64,000 nucleotides of DNA from Bryoerythrophyllum caledonicum (Eukaryota > Streptophyta > Bryopsida > Pottiales > Pottiaceae): NCBI GenBank assembly GCA_963971425.1, contig OZ020515.1:9564291-9628290 (forward strand), written 5' to 3'. The position numbers were made by a program, and so were the translations under genes. The number at the start of each line of letters is the position of its first letter. Position 1 is the first letter of the stretch. The notes beneath the pieces are model-generated. The model made no database searches, was not told the DNA's origin, and saw only the letters and a program-made list of their open reading frames with translations. Below, piece by piece: positions 10,334 to 28,213 of this stretch.

Positions 10334-10900
10334 AAGTGCGCGACATCTGGAAGGGGACCACCAAGCTACGCCAACAAACCTTGTCTTTCGCGTACTACAA
10401 GAACCGTAGTGGTGCTCACACCAACCAGACAGAGACTTCAGCTACAGGCAAGCGAGAGGTACACCACCACACGGGGGGACCATCAAATCAAGACTCTACC
10501 CCCTAGGCTGCAAGGTGGAATTACACACTCAGGTTTTACTTCTTTCACACCCCCATTACAATTTATTGATCTTTGCCAACTTTGGGATTATTATGCAATC
10601 CAAAGGACATGTAAACAAAATGTATTAATCAAGCCAGTTACTTGGGGAGGTGCCCAATATTTTGGCGCCTCCCATGCGTGTGTATGTGTAAAGGTCAATG
10701 CGCTGTACTTCCAACCTTTAGAAATTGTTTTAGTATCTTGTTGGTACACCATTAGAACGAATTTCCACCCCTTCTTGATAAACTCTCCTTCGAAAAGCCC
10801 TCAACATATGTTGGGGGGAGAAGCTGAGATCAAGAGGATAAGGGGTAACGAGATAATACGATGTACCTTTAGAATTGACATTTTTTGTTATTGCTACAGC

Positions 10901-12487
10901 ATGTCTCAATATCAAGATGGTGCAACCTCCTCCAAGCGCTTGTTTATTGATGTGGTTGAGGAAAACCCTGGTCCAGTAAACGTCAATCATAACCTTCTAT
11001 TTATCACAAACACTACCCAGAAAAAAGTGAAGGCAACAAGTTTGCCTTACACTGAATACTGGTTAGGATATCATGCAATGAATATGATGGCAAGGACCAA
11101 TGGAAGTGAGAAAATACCATTAGTTAGTATTGAGGAATTGGTCAAGTCCGGCCTAGACATAAAAGAGGCAAGGGAAAGCTTCGAAGCACTACCCTCATTT
11201 CCATTCGTTGCCCAAAAAGAATGGGCAGCCACAAGGATAGACGGGAAAGAGGGTAACCACTTCAACCTCACTCAACTTCCAAGTGAAGTTGAGGTGGACA
11301 GTAATGGTTATGCATTGGATTACCATGTGGCAATTCAATTCGAACTTGGCGATCAAATTTGGTTGAAAAATGTTGTATTAGGTATGGTCAAAGCTAGATT
11401 GAATGAAATGAAAATCCCTACCGGGACAGGTATTGGTGAGCCCATTGCCATCTTTTGCCACCACCAAACAGACAATTGGAATGGGCTTATTAAGATACAC
11501 CTAAAAAACCCAGGCTCGGATGGTAGAGGACTATTGAAAGGTTTAAGACCTTTCATTCTCATCTTGAATGAAGGGATCCCACACAAAGGAAAAGTATGCA
11601 AGTCATACGATTCCCTTGCCTTTTCACACCTCCTATCCGTCAAAATATCCGGCCCAAACCTTGCAAACAAGGAGTCTTTTGAATTGCATTCAGAAATTGT
11701 TAGAGAGAGTTTTGCTAGAGGTCAAGACTTTGAAATAACCGGGGTGGAAAAAAGGGGCCCATCCGATTTTGCATGGGTCAAAACCCCCTCCCCGGAACAA
11801 GCGGCGAAAGTAAAAGACTATAAAGTCTCATTCTCCAATGAGATCTTTTTGCCGGTTTTTGCAACTAGGAAGTTAGATGAAGATGAAATTGCAAAAAAGA
11901 ATTGTCTTATCCTTATTGCCAAAAACCTTAACAAGACAAAAAATGAAAAAGAACTTGCAATTGGAATCAAGTCTATATTCGGCGAAGAGAATGTGGTTGA
12001 TATATTCTTCAAGCTTGAACACGGGCGGCATGTAGGGACATGTAACATTGAATGTCTAAACGCTGCGGTATACAAAAAACATGTCAAACAAAGTAAAAAA
12101 CTTCACGGAAAGTATGTCATGTTTACCCCTCATCCTAAAAGTTTAGATGGAAGTAACAAACCGAGTGCGGATGAACTTACAAGACTAGGATTTTCCGATA
12201 TAAACTCAGCAGTAGTAAACGCCGTGATAGCCATGGAGAATGGACCAAACAAGGGCAATGGGGTCACCCTCGACCAACTTCGAAAGGAAATGAAGACTAT
12301 GAAGGGGGAGATCGTACAAGAGGCCAAACAATACGCGGATATGGTACAAGCCAACACGGTGAAATCTCTTAGAGGAGAAATGTCAACTCTCCGATCCCAA
12401 CTGATTCAAACAATCATGGCGGCCGAATCTCAAGCATCGGAAAGAGAGCAACGGGCCATTGAAGGCAAGATGGACTTGTCAAACTAG
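10901..12487 (+). CDS. LINE ORF1 protein (528 aa) with N-terminal 2A-like motif
   Basis: Probably a nucleic-acid chaperone binding the LINE RNA. I chose ATG 10901, which puts the motif DVVEENPGP at residues 17-25; in-frame ATG 10808 is an alternative. Relative to the 2A consensus D(V/I)ExNPGP, the NPGP and the preceding Glu are kept but the Asp is displaced by one residue, so ribosome skipping may be weak. Residues of about 110-240 form a region shared with the broken ORF1 at 61369-63057 (for example KNVVLGMVKARLNEMKIP against KKLALARLEYMKMP). Residues of about 330-410 have an RRM-like pattern (NCLILIAKNL ... GTCNIECLNAAVYKKHV). The last 80 residues are a heptad-rich coiled coil, suited to trimerisation. 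No CCHC zinc knuckle is present. It ends in TAG at 12485-12487. Confidence 0.8.
   Translation: MSQYQDGATSSKRLFIDVVEENPGPVNVNHNLLFITNTTQKKVKATSLPYTEYWLGYHAMNMMARTNGSEKIPLVSIEELVKSGLDIKEARESFEALPSFPFVAQKEWAATRIDGKEGNHFNLTQLPSEVEVDSNGYALDYHVAIQFELGDQIWLKNVVLGMVKARLNEMKIPTGTGIGEPIAIFCHHQTDNWNGLIKIHLKNPGSDGRGLLKGLRPFILILNEGIPHKGKVCKSYDSLAFSHLLSVKISGPNLANKESFELHSEIVRESFARGQDFEITGVEKRGPSDFAWVKTPSPEQAAKVKDYKVSFSNEIFLPVFATRKLDEDEIAKKNCLILIAKNLNKTKNEKELAIGIKSIFGEENVVDIFFKLEHGRHVGTCNIECLNAAVYKKHVKQSKKLHGKYVMFTPHPKSLDGSNKPSADELTRLGFSDINSAVVNAVIAMENGPNKGNGVTLDQLRKEMKTMKGEIVQEAKQYADMVQANTVKSLRGEMSTLRSQLIQTIMAAESQASEREQRAIEGKMDLSN
10949..10975 (+). other. 2A-like motif in ORF1 (DVVEENPGP)
   Basis: Residues 17-25 of ORF1. 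Known 2A peptides cause the ribosome to skip the final Gly-Pro bond, and N-terminal 2As of sea-urchin proteins can also act as targeting signals. Here V occupies the position of the consensus Asp and Asp lies one residue earlier, so activity is uncertain. Confidence 0.6.
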
Positions 12488-12768
12488 CATTGTCAAACAA
12501 CGCTATAAACAAAGAATACACAACAGTATATATATATACTATAATATATAATATAATAAACAATCTCCAAAATACATATAAAATTAAAATAATAAAAATA
12601 ATAATAACTCTAGTGTATTTATACACTATTAAACACAACAAATACAAACAAAATATAAATAACAACTTAATTAAAAACAAACAAGGATTTAATTCAGTAT
12701 ATTTATATACTAAAACAACTATTATAAAGTTACAGAAAAGTTATAATAATACACATAGGACACAGAAC
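12488..12768 (+). other. AT-rich ORF1-ORF2 linker with three phased hairpins
   Basis: Three similar hairpins sit at 12525-12540, 12612-12627 and 12696-12711 (steps 87 and 84 nt). The second is AGTGTA-TTTA-TACACT and the third AGTATA-TTTA-TATACT, which differ by a compensated base pair; the first is a 16-bp palindrome AGTATA-TATA-TATACT. The ORF2 frame stays open through this AT-rich stretch, back to a TGA at 12460 inside ORF1, yet has no ATG until 12769. The other two frames close quickly. Confidence 0.6.
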
Positions 12769-20520
<7,752 letters not shown>

Positions 20521-20752
20521 ATCTACACTTGCATTTTTGCACTCTTTGTACTTGCCCTCCCTCTTTTAAAAACTTTTTGGGACCTCGGGTCCTTTGATAT
20601 TGGTTACTTGCTACTGGTACATAGTGTCCACCCTCGAAAGGGGGAAGTAGTTCCATACTACTAACCCATGCCCGGTGGGCATGGACTTAGTGGTGGAACG
20701 AACGGACACTTTACTCACGCCGGCCTCCTCCGGGGACCGGCGTTCTTCTTCT
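20521..20752 (+). promoter_or_regulatory. Structured LINE 3' UTR (probable RT recognition region)
   Basis: Four stem-loops follow one another: CCCTC-GAAA-GGGGG (20631-20644, GNRA tetraloop); AGTAGT-TCCAT-ACTACT (20646-20662); CCATGCCC-GGT-GGGCATGG (20666-20684); and CGCCGG...CCGGCG (20718-20742). The copy at 31360-31480 keeps all four, with GAGA in place of GAAA and compensatory pair changes in stems 3 and 4. Stringent-type LINE RTs are known to bind such 3' stem-loops; that this one does is inferred. Confidence 0.75.
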
Positions 20753-21720
20753 GCCAACCTCCAAGATCACAACTCCAACTTCATTGCGTGGTTTTATATT
20801 ACAAACTATATTAAAGAAAAGGTAACATGATTCACTGTGCGGTTGGCTGCACCGTTCCTAGCAATTGGCGCTTGCTTTGCAACGCATATGTCCAACCATT
20901 ATAATGACGTTTTTATAATACAAACTATAAATAATAAAAAGGTAACATGGTTCACTGCACGGTTGACTACGCAATTAACTGCGCGTTTGACTGCACTGTT
21001 TATGTAGTTCACCGCACGGTTGACTACGTGGTTCACTGCGTGGATTATGATTTTAGTAGTATGATTAGTCAACAAGTTGGCAACTAGTTTTAGCCACCAT
21101 TGTCATGAATATTATCCCTCATTTGTTCACCTACTACAGTTCATTTTGTAATAGCCCTCTATCAAAACTCTTCCCTAGCACACAATTTTGATACTTGATA
21201 AATTGTATAAGCTCAATATGTTATACCTACCGAACGCCATGCATTTATTCTTCGTCTCATCTTCAACCTCAATTTCTTATCGTCTTATCCACAACTATTC
21301 TCATTCCCATCTCTTGCATTTTTTTAATATTTTTTAATATTATCCAAATGAATATTTAATGTGTAATCATAAAATTAGCCAATAACTAATGACTTTGTAA
21401 TGATTTTTTATAGGATACTTCATGTATATTTGTATATCTAAAACTTCTATGCACAATTAAAGAATATTTAAATTTTACTTAATGAATGTTTGAAGTTTTA
21501 AAAGTATATTTTAGGATAGTTTAATTAATATTTGTATATTTAATGATTATTTATAGAGTATTTAATGCACTGTTAATGAATAGATAATGAATAGTGCATA
21601 AATTTCTAATGTAAAATTAATGTGTAGTTGAATATTCAATAAGTATTTAATGAATATTTACTGAATATGTAATGCACATTGAATGCATAAAACACCATAT
21701 TCATTATATTGGGAGATTGG
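20753..21720. repeat. AT-rich flank with diverged tandem repeats
   Basis: 20788-20870 and 20903-20980 are related copies (TTTTATA...ACAAACTATA...AAAGGTAACATG(A/G)TTCACTG). 20858-20945 is the repeat also present at 6871-6955. 20985-21060 repeats GGTTGACTACG/GTTCACTGC words. 21440-21690 repeats AATGAATATTTA words. No gene is seen. Confidence 0.6.
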
Positions 21721-21821
21721 GAGCCTCCCAAATTAATATTTGAAGGTTGAGAATGACCTAAATATGCAAATATTTAGTAAATTTGCACAATGCAATTTGT
21801 CCAATATCTACAATATGGGTA

Positions 21822-21850
21822 CATATTCAGCTTGAGTCGAGCTGAATGTG
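21822..21850. repeat. Diverged class A palindrome
   Basis: Centred on 21836. Inner arms are CAGCTTGA and TCGAGCTG, outer arms ATTCAGC and GCTGAAT, so the TTTAGC/GCTAAA pair has changed on both sides together. 21960-22250 around it is T-rich with only a chance ORF. Confidence 0.7.
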
Positions 21851-22489
21851 CACCAAAAAAATGTATTGGAAAAACCGTTCATAACTTTCAAAATCCTGGA
21901 AATCTCCCAATAAAATGAGTATGGTGTTATAATATGTGATGGATATCTAATGAGTATTTTACTTGTATTTCTATATTTATTGTATGTTTAAGTTTTTTCC
22001 TTTTCCAATATTCCTTTCTTTTCTCATTTTCGTTTCCAGAAGAATGTTCTTATATTTCCAATCTTCTACTTGCAGTTTCATTTTCCCTCCATATTTTACA
22101 TTCTACTTTGTCCAATTTTTGATATTTTTCGTTTGCTCCATACCTACGTCCGATTATTCCCAAGCTCTTTCTTGCAAATTCTTGCTTTTCTACATGCACT
22201 CAACCCTTCCTTACTATGATGCTCAAGATGTAATCAAACCATGATTATGGTTTCCTAAACTAATTGTCCACAAGTAAAAAACTTTATGTTCCACTATTTA
22301 CTAGGATTGACATTTAAAGTAGTAGTTGACATTGGGTGATGTATAGTTTTGACACTACACTTATTGTTCATTTTACAATTACTGTATGGATTCCTAATTA
22401 GTGTCCACTTCTCTAGAAGCCATCTTCTGTATACTGGAGCTACATAGTGCATTTTTGCTTTCTAATCTACTCCATTTAGTGATGGTGCA

Positions 22490-22680
22490 CAATTTAGCGC
22501 TATTAGAGCTAAACTGTGCATATTTTCTTTTTAGTTCACTACACCCAGTGATGAGGCACACGTTAGCGCTACTGGAGCTAAAGTGTGTGCACACACTCCT
22601 TTTGGTTCATTGCACAAAGTGATGGTGAACACCTTTGCTAAAAATCGAGCTGATGTATGTGCAATGTGTATATCCACTTC
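22490..22680. repeat. Class B palindrome block, copy 2
   Basis: Two diverged class B palindromes, centred near 22513 and 22572, with the same linking sequence as 6307-6408 (ATATTTTCTTTTTAGTT). The downstream part (about 22600-22790) is homologous, in direct orientation, to 28680-28860. 22800-23930 has no gene I can support. Confidence 0.7.
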
Positions 22681-23940
22681 TACAAACAATCATTTTGAAC
22701 TCCGTACTTCTCTTTATGGTTAAGTATTTCACAAGTGAAATCGTAATCTTTTGAATTTTAAAAGGGTTTTCAAAATATGTGGATCTAAATCTCCAATAGT
22801 AATATTAAAAAGCAAAAAAATATGACGATCCCCTAGTCTTTAGTGGATATGAAGTCTAAGTATTCTTGGTACCCTAAATCAATAATATGTGACAATGTGT
22901 GAAAATGTATGAATTGGGATGTAATCTTATTTTTCACTAGAAGAATAACATGTTTATCCACAATATCATTCGTTCTAATATTACTTCTATGTATTCAAAA
23001 TATCACATTCCATACTGAGTCATAGCAAAACATTTTTCAGGTTGCTCGACGTGCCGGCAATCGAGAAGTTTCTCTTTTGGCTCGCATAACTTTTATTGAA
23101 GACGTTCATTGAGAAAATATAATTATGCCTCATGACTTTTATCATCCTTCTACAAAATTTTGAGAATGTCAAAAATAATTTGCAACCACTAGAACGTGCT
23201 CAAAAACTAATTATTCCGTTTTTGCTTGTATCAATAAATTCAAAATTACTTACATTACGAACATTAAATTATGCCTGATGCACTAAGTGATACACTTTGT
23301 ATTAGTTATATTTTATATTTTGATTATCCTTTTTTTGTCATGAGGAGGTCTCTCCGTTCCTTGTTGAAATCTTTTAATATTGTTCCACTCTCTATGTGTT
23401 ACAAATGACAAAGTCTTTAATTTCACGTCAAAACATGAAATAAATTGTGTATGGTCAAGAATTCTTCCATCTTTCAAGTCATGCTTAGACTGCCACACCC
23501 TAAACTCATGATAATGCAATGCGAACTCAAATATAAGATATTTTAATTCAAAATATTAGTAACCAATTTCAATTCCAAATCCAGACCATGGAGACACTTG
23601 GGATTCTTGCCAAAGAATGCACATTCTAGATTGATGACAAAATAGTAACATGATGCACATTTTTAAAACCCCAAAGAAATGATGTCCAAAGCATGTTTGA
23701 ATACATAAATTTTTGCTAAAAATACACGTGCACATAAAATATGTTTTTTAAAAAAAAGCTACTTGTTTGTTAAGGTCTTTGATTTCAACATAATAGATAA
23801 GTCCTATTTGGATTGTAATACAAATTATTTCTAATCATCTCAATATCTTCTCGACATTTCCCTATACCTTAGTTGAATTGTCAATATCTTGAATGTTCAA
23901 AGTATTATTATATTGAAATGAAATGACATCAGAAGATAAC

Positions 23941-24075
23941 ACCTAAACCAAGGACCCTAAACCCTGAACCCTAAAACCTGAACTTAAATACCAAACCCTA
24001 AATCCTAAACCCCAAAATCCTAACCCTAAACCCTAAACCTAACCCTAACCCAAACCCTGAGCGTTACCCTAAAAC
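23941..24075. repeat. Interstitial telomere-like tract, degenerate (CCCTAAA)n
   Basis: About 130 bp of ACCCTAAACCCTGAACCC-type words: plant-type telomere heptamers with many substitutions. It could be an internal healed end, a gene 5' UTR telo-box cluster, or slippage. 24076-24690 has no gene beyond a chance 86-codon frame. Confidence 0.8.
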
Positions 24076-24690
24076 CTTGTATATAACTCGCATGTGCGAG
24101 TATATTCGAGGTATGTACTCTTCCTTATTTTAGTCAGCCAGGAAATAGTTGATTCTGTTTCCCGCTAAGATTTTGAATTTGCACCTTTTTAGGGGCTGTG
24201 GAAAAGCCCCCCCGCCAATTCTGAAGTTTCCTCCCGCCAATTCTGAAATGGTCGTGTGTCCGTGAGTGACCTCGCCGATCCTCGAAAACTTTCTTCATTT
24301 CTTTCCTTTCTCACTTTGGTTGCTGTGCAAGGTTGTTGTGGAGAGGCTTGGAGGGAGAAGAACTGTCGGAGGTTGAGGAGGGTAACATCTACAGGTTACG
24401 CACGGTTGAGCAGGGCGCTTGCGCGAGGCAACAACGCACCAGTTGTCTTCTTCATAAGGTACACAATGTGTACTTCTTGCATTCTCTGTGCACAGTCTCT
24501 AGCAATTAGGATGTGACAGTGTGTAGGGTTATTTGCGGTGGTTCCAGTTGCTACTGTGATTTTTAAGCATCACTGCGAGTTTCGTGACGACTAACGGGAA
24601 GATTTGGGTTGTAGTACACAGAGAGTCAGATTCATATGCTGAAGAGTTTTACCATATGAATCCCTAAAAAGACGCCGAAAATCACGGAAC

Positions 24691-25096
24691 GACAGTTTAG
24701 CTCGAGTCGAGCTAAACTATCTTACATTATTGTATTGACATTTTAGCTCGAGTCGAGCTAAAGTGTCCTTGGAATGATGGTAAGACAGTTTAGCTCGACT
24801 CGAGCTAAACTGTCTTACATTATTATATTGATATTTTAGCTCGAGTCGAGCTAAACTGTCATACCTTCTTTCCTAGTTCAATTCAGCTCGACTTTAGCTA
24901 AACTGTCGATAAATATTATTATCGATAGTTTAGCTCGAGTCGAGCTAAATTGTCTTACCTTCTTTTGAAGGAAAGTTTAGCTCGACTCGAGCTAAACTGA
25001 CATACCTGATGTCCTATTTCTGTTTAACTCGACTCGAGTTAATATAACAATCAGTCTGGTAGTCATAAATTTAGGTCGGGTCGGGCTTAGTTGTCT
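24691..25096. repeat. Array 2: nine phased class A palindromes, 46-47 bp period
   Basis: Centres are at 24706, 24752, 24799, 24845, 24892, 24939, 24986, 25033 and 25080, giving steps of 46, 47, 46, 47, 47, 47, 47 and 47 bp. The third is a perfect 39-bp palindrome (24780-24818). The ninth (TTAGGTCGG/GTCGGGCTTAG) is strongly diverged yet keeps the exact spacing. Spacers differ, but some hold their own small inverted repeats, e.g. CGATAA...TTATCG and CCTTC-TTTT-GAAGG. Two further degenerate copies are centred at 25188 and 25270, off the period. The array ends about 285 bp upstream of the 25382 start codon. A promoter, transposase-binding or structural role is inferred. Confidence 0.9.
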
Positions 25097-25381
25097 TTGT
25101 CAAGGGTGAAATAATTTCATATTCGGCTTATAGCTAATTGCATGAAATTTTATACTTGTCATCTTATACCGCATGAGTTTACCTCGAGTCGAGCTAAATT
25201 TACATGGTCTGCCATGTCAGCTCACTTGAATCATACCTTTTTTTTTTCAAGCGCCAGACCTTACCTCGATTCGAGATCAATTACCCTCCTCCTATGCTGC
25301 TTCATAAATGTCTATTCCTTCAAGGGGTTACCCATTTTTATTTGTCAGGGTTTTTTATTATGTATCTCATTGGAATGCAGG

Positions 25382-28213
25382 ATGTCGTCTTCGGAGGGCG
25401 ACGATGTTCATGTTGACGCTCCCGTGAATCCAGACCTGCCTGAGTTTGATGTTATTCCTCGCCGTCTCTGGGTCGGGCTGACTGTTTCGCTTCACAATGG
25501 TTCGGGTGTTCGCGTTGCAGAGGGGTTGGTTCGCAATGTCCGGTCCAGTGCACTTCTGGGTTCCTCTGGTCCTCTTGGGGATTCGAATGTTGTAGTACAG
25601 GTGTCCAGTACTTTTGTTTTAGACGAAGCTCCTGATGAGTGGAGGTACTCGTTTAAGACCTGGCCTATTCAACAAGTCTTCTTAAACGGTGTGAGTCTCT
25701 TCCATCATTGCCTTCGGGACATTTACAATGTCTGGTTGGTTGAGCGTAACAGACCTCTAGGTGGGAGCTCCCGTTCGTACGACAATTCCTCAAGGAATAC
25801 ACGTCCAACAGTGTCCAGGAATGCTGAATTTCTCATGACCCCTCTTTCCATTAACGTTGTTGCGAGCAATAGTTGTTGCAGTCAAAACTGTGTTCAACAC
25901 TACCCTAGAGATAAAATAAGAGTCCTTCGGACGCGCTTGTACAGTGAGACCATCGTGCAGTTCAGAAATCATATCAAACTCGACGTTCACAGGCAGTTTC
26001 ATAGAGACGTTGTGGGTAGGAAGGTTGTGACCCTAGAGGGTGTGGACGTTTGTGCCCATGCGTGGATGAAAATCATGGGTGTAAGTTCGAGTACTTTCTA
26101 TCGGAATGCGAAGGACGCTGCCGCTGGTCATGCCGCTCAACACCACGGGAATACCGGTTTGCGTAAGCCTAGAGGTCATACGGTTGTGGCTACTGCCGCT
26201 CTTGGAGCCATTCTCGATAGACATGCGGACCACATGCCTCACAAGTCTCGTGTTCTCCCATCTGGGGAGAAGGCTGTGGCAAAGGTCCTCCCTGCAAGTT
26301 TTAAGTGGAAGGATCAGATACCGCTTCTTGATGATCATCTCGCTGATTGCGGATTGCCGCCAATCTCAACCTCAAGCTTGAGTAAGATTCGGCGTGTGAG
26401 CTTCCCTGAGTACTATGCCAAGACAGGTGGAGACAACTTTGCCCGTTGTTCTACTTGTGACAAATACCAGGATCAGAAGAAGCTTACTCAACCTGGAACA
26501 CAAGCATCACTGCTATGGCAAAAGAAGATGCAGGTTCACATTGATTCTGCTTTCTCACATCGGGACTTGTACTACCTGAACCGATTTCGATCAAAGTCGT
26601 CGCCTCAGGAGGTTCTTACCATCATGCATGATAAGATGGATCACTCAAAGACCGCCTCCCCGGTTTTTTCACATAAAACAAAGCACCTAGATGGGCTTAT
26701 GAAGTTGCCTCTTGCAATCACAGGTATGCTTGCCCATGGTCATGTGGACCAGCGTTACGCCCATTACGGCCTTGATTTATACTCCCATGATGCCAATTAC
26801 ACGGTCGGGTCGTTCGCAAAACTATTGCGTGACCTGGAGGCGCCTCTGAAGTCATCGTCCCGGCAACTCTTCCCAGAATCTAGTTCTCATCCATTGTATG
26901 CGGCGGTATTACGGGGTGCGGAGATGTGTTTGGATCCATTAGGGCCGATTCCAGATATCCTAGTTCCAGGGAGGCCTTTGCCACCAATACTGAATGTTCA
27001 AATGGACAATGCAGTTGGTGATAACAAAAATAGATTTGTTTTCTGTTTTTGGTCTCTCCTTGTTGCAAAACGCATCTTTCGCGAGGTGTATGTTAATTTT
27101 ATGCTAGTTGGGCATACACATGATGATATAGATGCATTATTTGGACGTTGGAGTATGACACTGAGGAAGGAGAGTTTTCCAACTATTCCTTTGCTCATGA
27201 GGTCGTTTATGAAAAATGAGAGTGTTCCCACAATCCCGCATCTCATCCAAGAGGTTCCTGACTTTAAGAAGTTCATTGGGGGTATGATTGCGGACGGTGA
27301 TGAAGCTTTGGAGGGTCATACAAAGGCTCATCAGTTCAAGTTTTATGTGGATTCAAGTGGTTGTCCGGTAATGAAGTATAAAATCCTTTGTCATGATGAG
27401 GATTGGCTTCCTAAGGGAGGAGAAGGTAGTGGCATCAAATTGTGGAAGGAGGATTGTGAAGGAAGATCTTTATGGCCTCGCGGAGAACCTGATGCATTGA
27501 AGCCTTCTATGATGCGGCATCTCCATGAGGTGGTGAAGGGACTTTCAGGATTCATCGATCACTGGGAGCAATCATCTCGGGAGTCTGTTGAAGCCCGATC
27601 GCGTTTTGAGCCACTTTCGTATTATTGGCGTGATGTTAGAGCTGCTCTGATTATTCCAATGGATACGCCGATATCATTGGTAGACGGCTTTTGGCCGACG
27701 ACGCGAATTGCCCATGCCATTGAAGATGAGTTCTCAGCGGAGGGTGAGGTTCGTGAGGAGTACCGTGAAGATGAGCATTTTGTTGGCCAAAGGCACGATC
27801 GTCCACCTCCTTCTTTTAGAGTTGGTCGTGATCTTTTTGCTGGCTATTTTGTTGCATTGCGTCCTTGTGATGGGGACGAGCGCCCATTTTGGATTGCTCA
27901 AGCAGTTTCAGATCCTAATTCTAACCCGGATATGCCAAACACCGTGCGTATCCAATTCTTCCGCCCTATATCGCGCGATCGGGATGTTATGAAGTTCTAT
28001 AAAGATTGGGACACAGATTGCAACCTTCGTTGGACAATTGAAAAGGGGATAGCCATAACGTGGGAGAGTACCGATTCAATCTTGACAGCATGGAAACCTA
28101 GGTCTTCAAAGAGGGATGGAGGTCATGTGCAAGATTCAACTACAAAAATTCCGAAGGGACAAGTAGCAATTATCAAGGCTTCTTTGGAAGCACTTGCCAG
28201 GTCCGAATTGTAA
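25382..28213 (+). CDS. DUF7869-type, transposase-like protein (943 aa)
   Basis: Single open frame ending in TAA. The frame is open from 25142, but I chose ATG 25382 (MSSSEGDDVHVD): it follows a possible splice acceptor (GAATGCAG) and the upstream codons are translated palindrome. A Cys motif CSTCDKYQDQ lies near residue 356. Three motifs resemble a DDE/RNase H-like active site: HDKMDHSKT (about 416), VQMDNAVGDNKN (about 541) and GHTHDDIDALFG (577-588). The last two define the family that Pfam calls DUF7869, found in plants, animals and fungi and often near transposons (family knowledge). The C-terminal segment 810-910 (DLFAGYFVALRPCD...PFWIAQAV) looks like a BAH/Tudor-like reader (guess). The frame is intact. 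It is flanked by palindromes on both sides, so it may be the transposase of a large element, or a domesticated one. Confidence 0.75.
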   Translation: MSSSEGDDVHVDAPVNPDLPEFDVIPRRLWVGLTVSLHNGSGVRVAEGLVRNVRSSALLGSSGPLGDSNVVVQVSSTFVLDEAPDEWRYSFKTWPIQQVFLNGVSLFHHCLRDIYNVWLVERNRPLGGSSRSYDNSSRNTRPTVSRNAEFLMTPLSINVVASNSCCSQNCVQHYPRDKIRVLRTRLYSETIVQFRNHIKLDVHRQFHRDVVGRKVVTLEGVDVCAHAWMKIMGVSSSTFYRNAKDAAAGHAAQHHGNTGLRKPRGHTVVATAALGAILDRHADHMPHKSRVLPSGEKAVAKVLPASFKWKDQIPLLDDHLADCGLPPISTSSLSKIRRVSFPEYYAKTGGDNFARCSTCDKYQDQKKLTQPGTQASLLWQKKMQVHIDSAFSHRDLYYLNRFRSKSSPQEVLTIMHDKMDHSKTASPVFSHKTKHLDGLMKLPLAITGMLAHGHVDQRYAHYGLDLYSHDANYTVGSFAKLLRDLEAPLKSSSRQLFPESSSHPLYAAVLRGAEMCLDPLGPIPDILVPGRPLPPILNVQMDNAVGDNKNRFVFCFWSLLVAKRIFREVYVNFMLVGHTHDDIDALFGRWSMTLRKESFPTIPLLMRSFMKNESVPTIPHLIQEVPDFKKFIGGMIADGDEALEGHTKAHQFKFYVDSSGCPVMKYKILCHDEDWLPKGGEGSGIKLWKEDCEGRSLWPRGEPDALKPSMMRHLHEVVKGLSGFIDHWEQSSRESVEARSRFEPLSYYWRDVRAALIIPMDTPISLVDGFWPTTRIAHAIEDEFSAEGEVREEYREDEHFVGQRHDRPPPSFRVGRDLFAGYFVALRPCDGDERPFWIAQAVSDPNSNPDMPNTVRIQFFRPISRDRDVMKFYKDWDTDCNLRWTIEKGIAITWESTDSILTAWKPRSSKRDGGHVQDSTTKIPKGQVAIIKASLEALARSEL

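Noticed and set aside
12463-12490. A -1 ribosomal frameshift site joining ORF1 to ORF2
   Set aside because: The frames are in the right relation, but no slippery heptamer of the N NNW WWH form is present in the 25-nt overlap.
24691-25096. A CRISPR array (regular repeats with different spacers)
   Set aside because: The host is eukaryotic, the repeats are palindromes with diverged copies, the spacers are only about 20-25 bp, and no cas gene is present.
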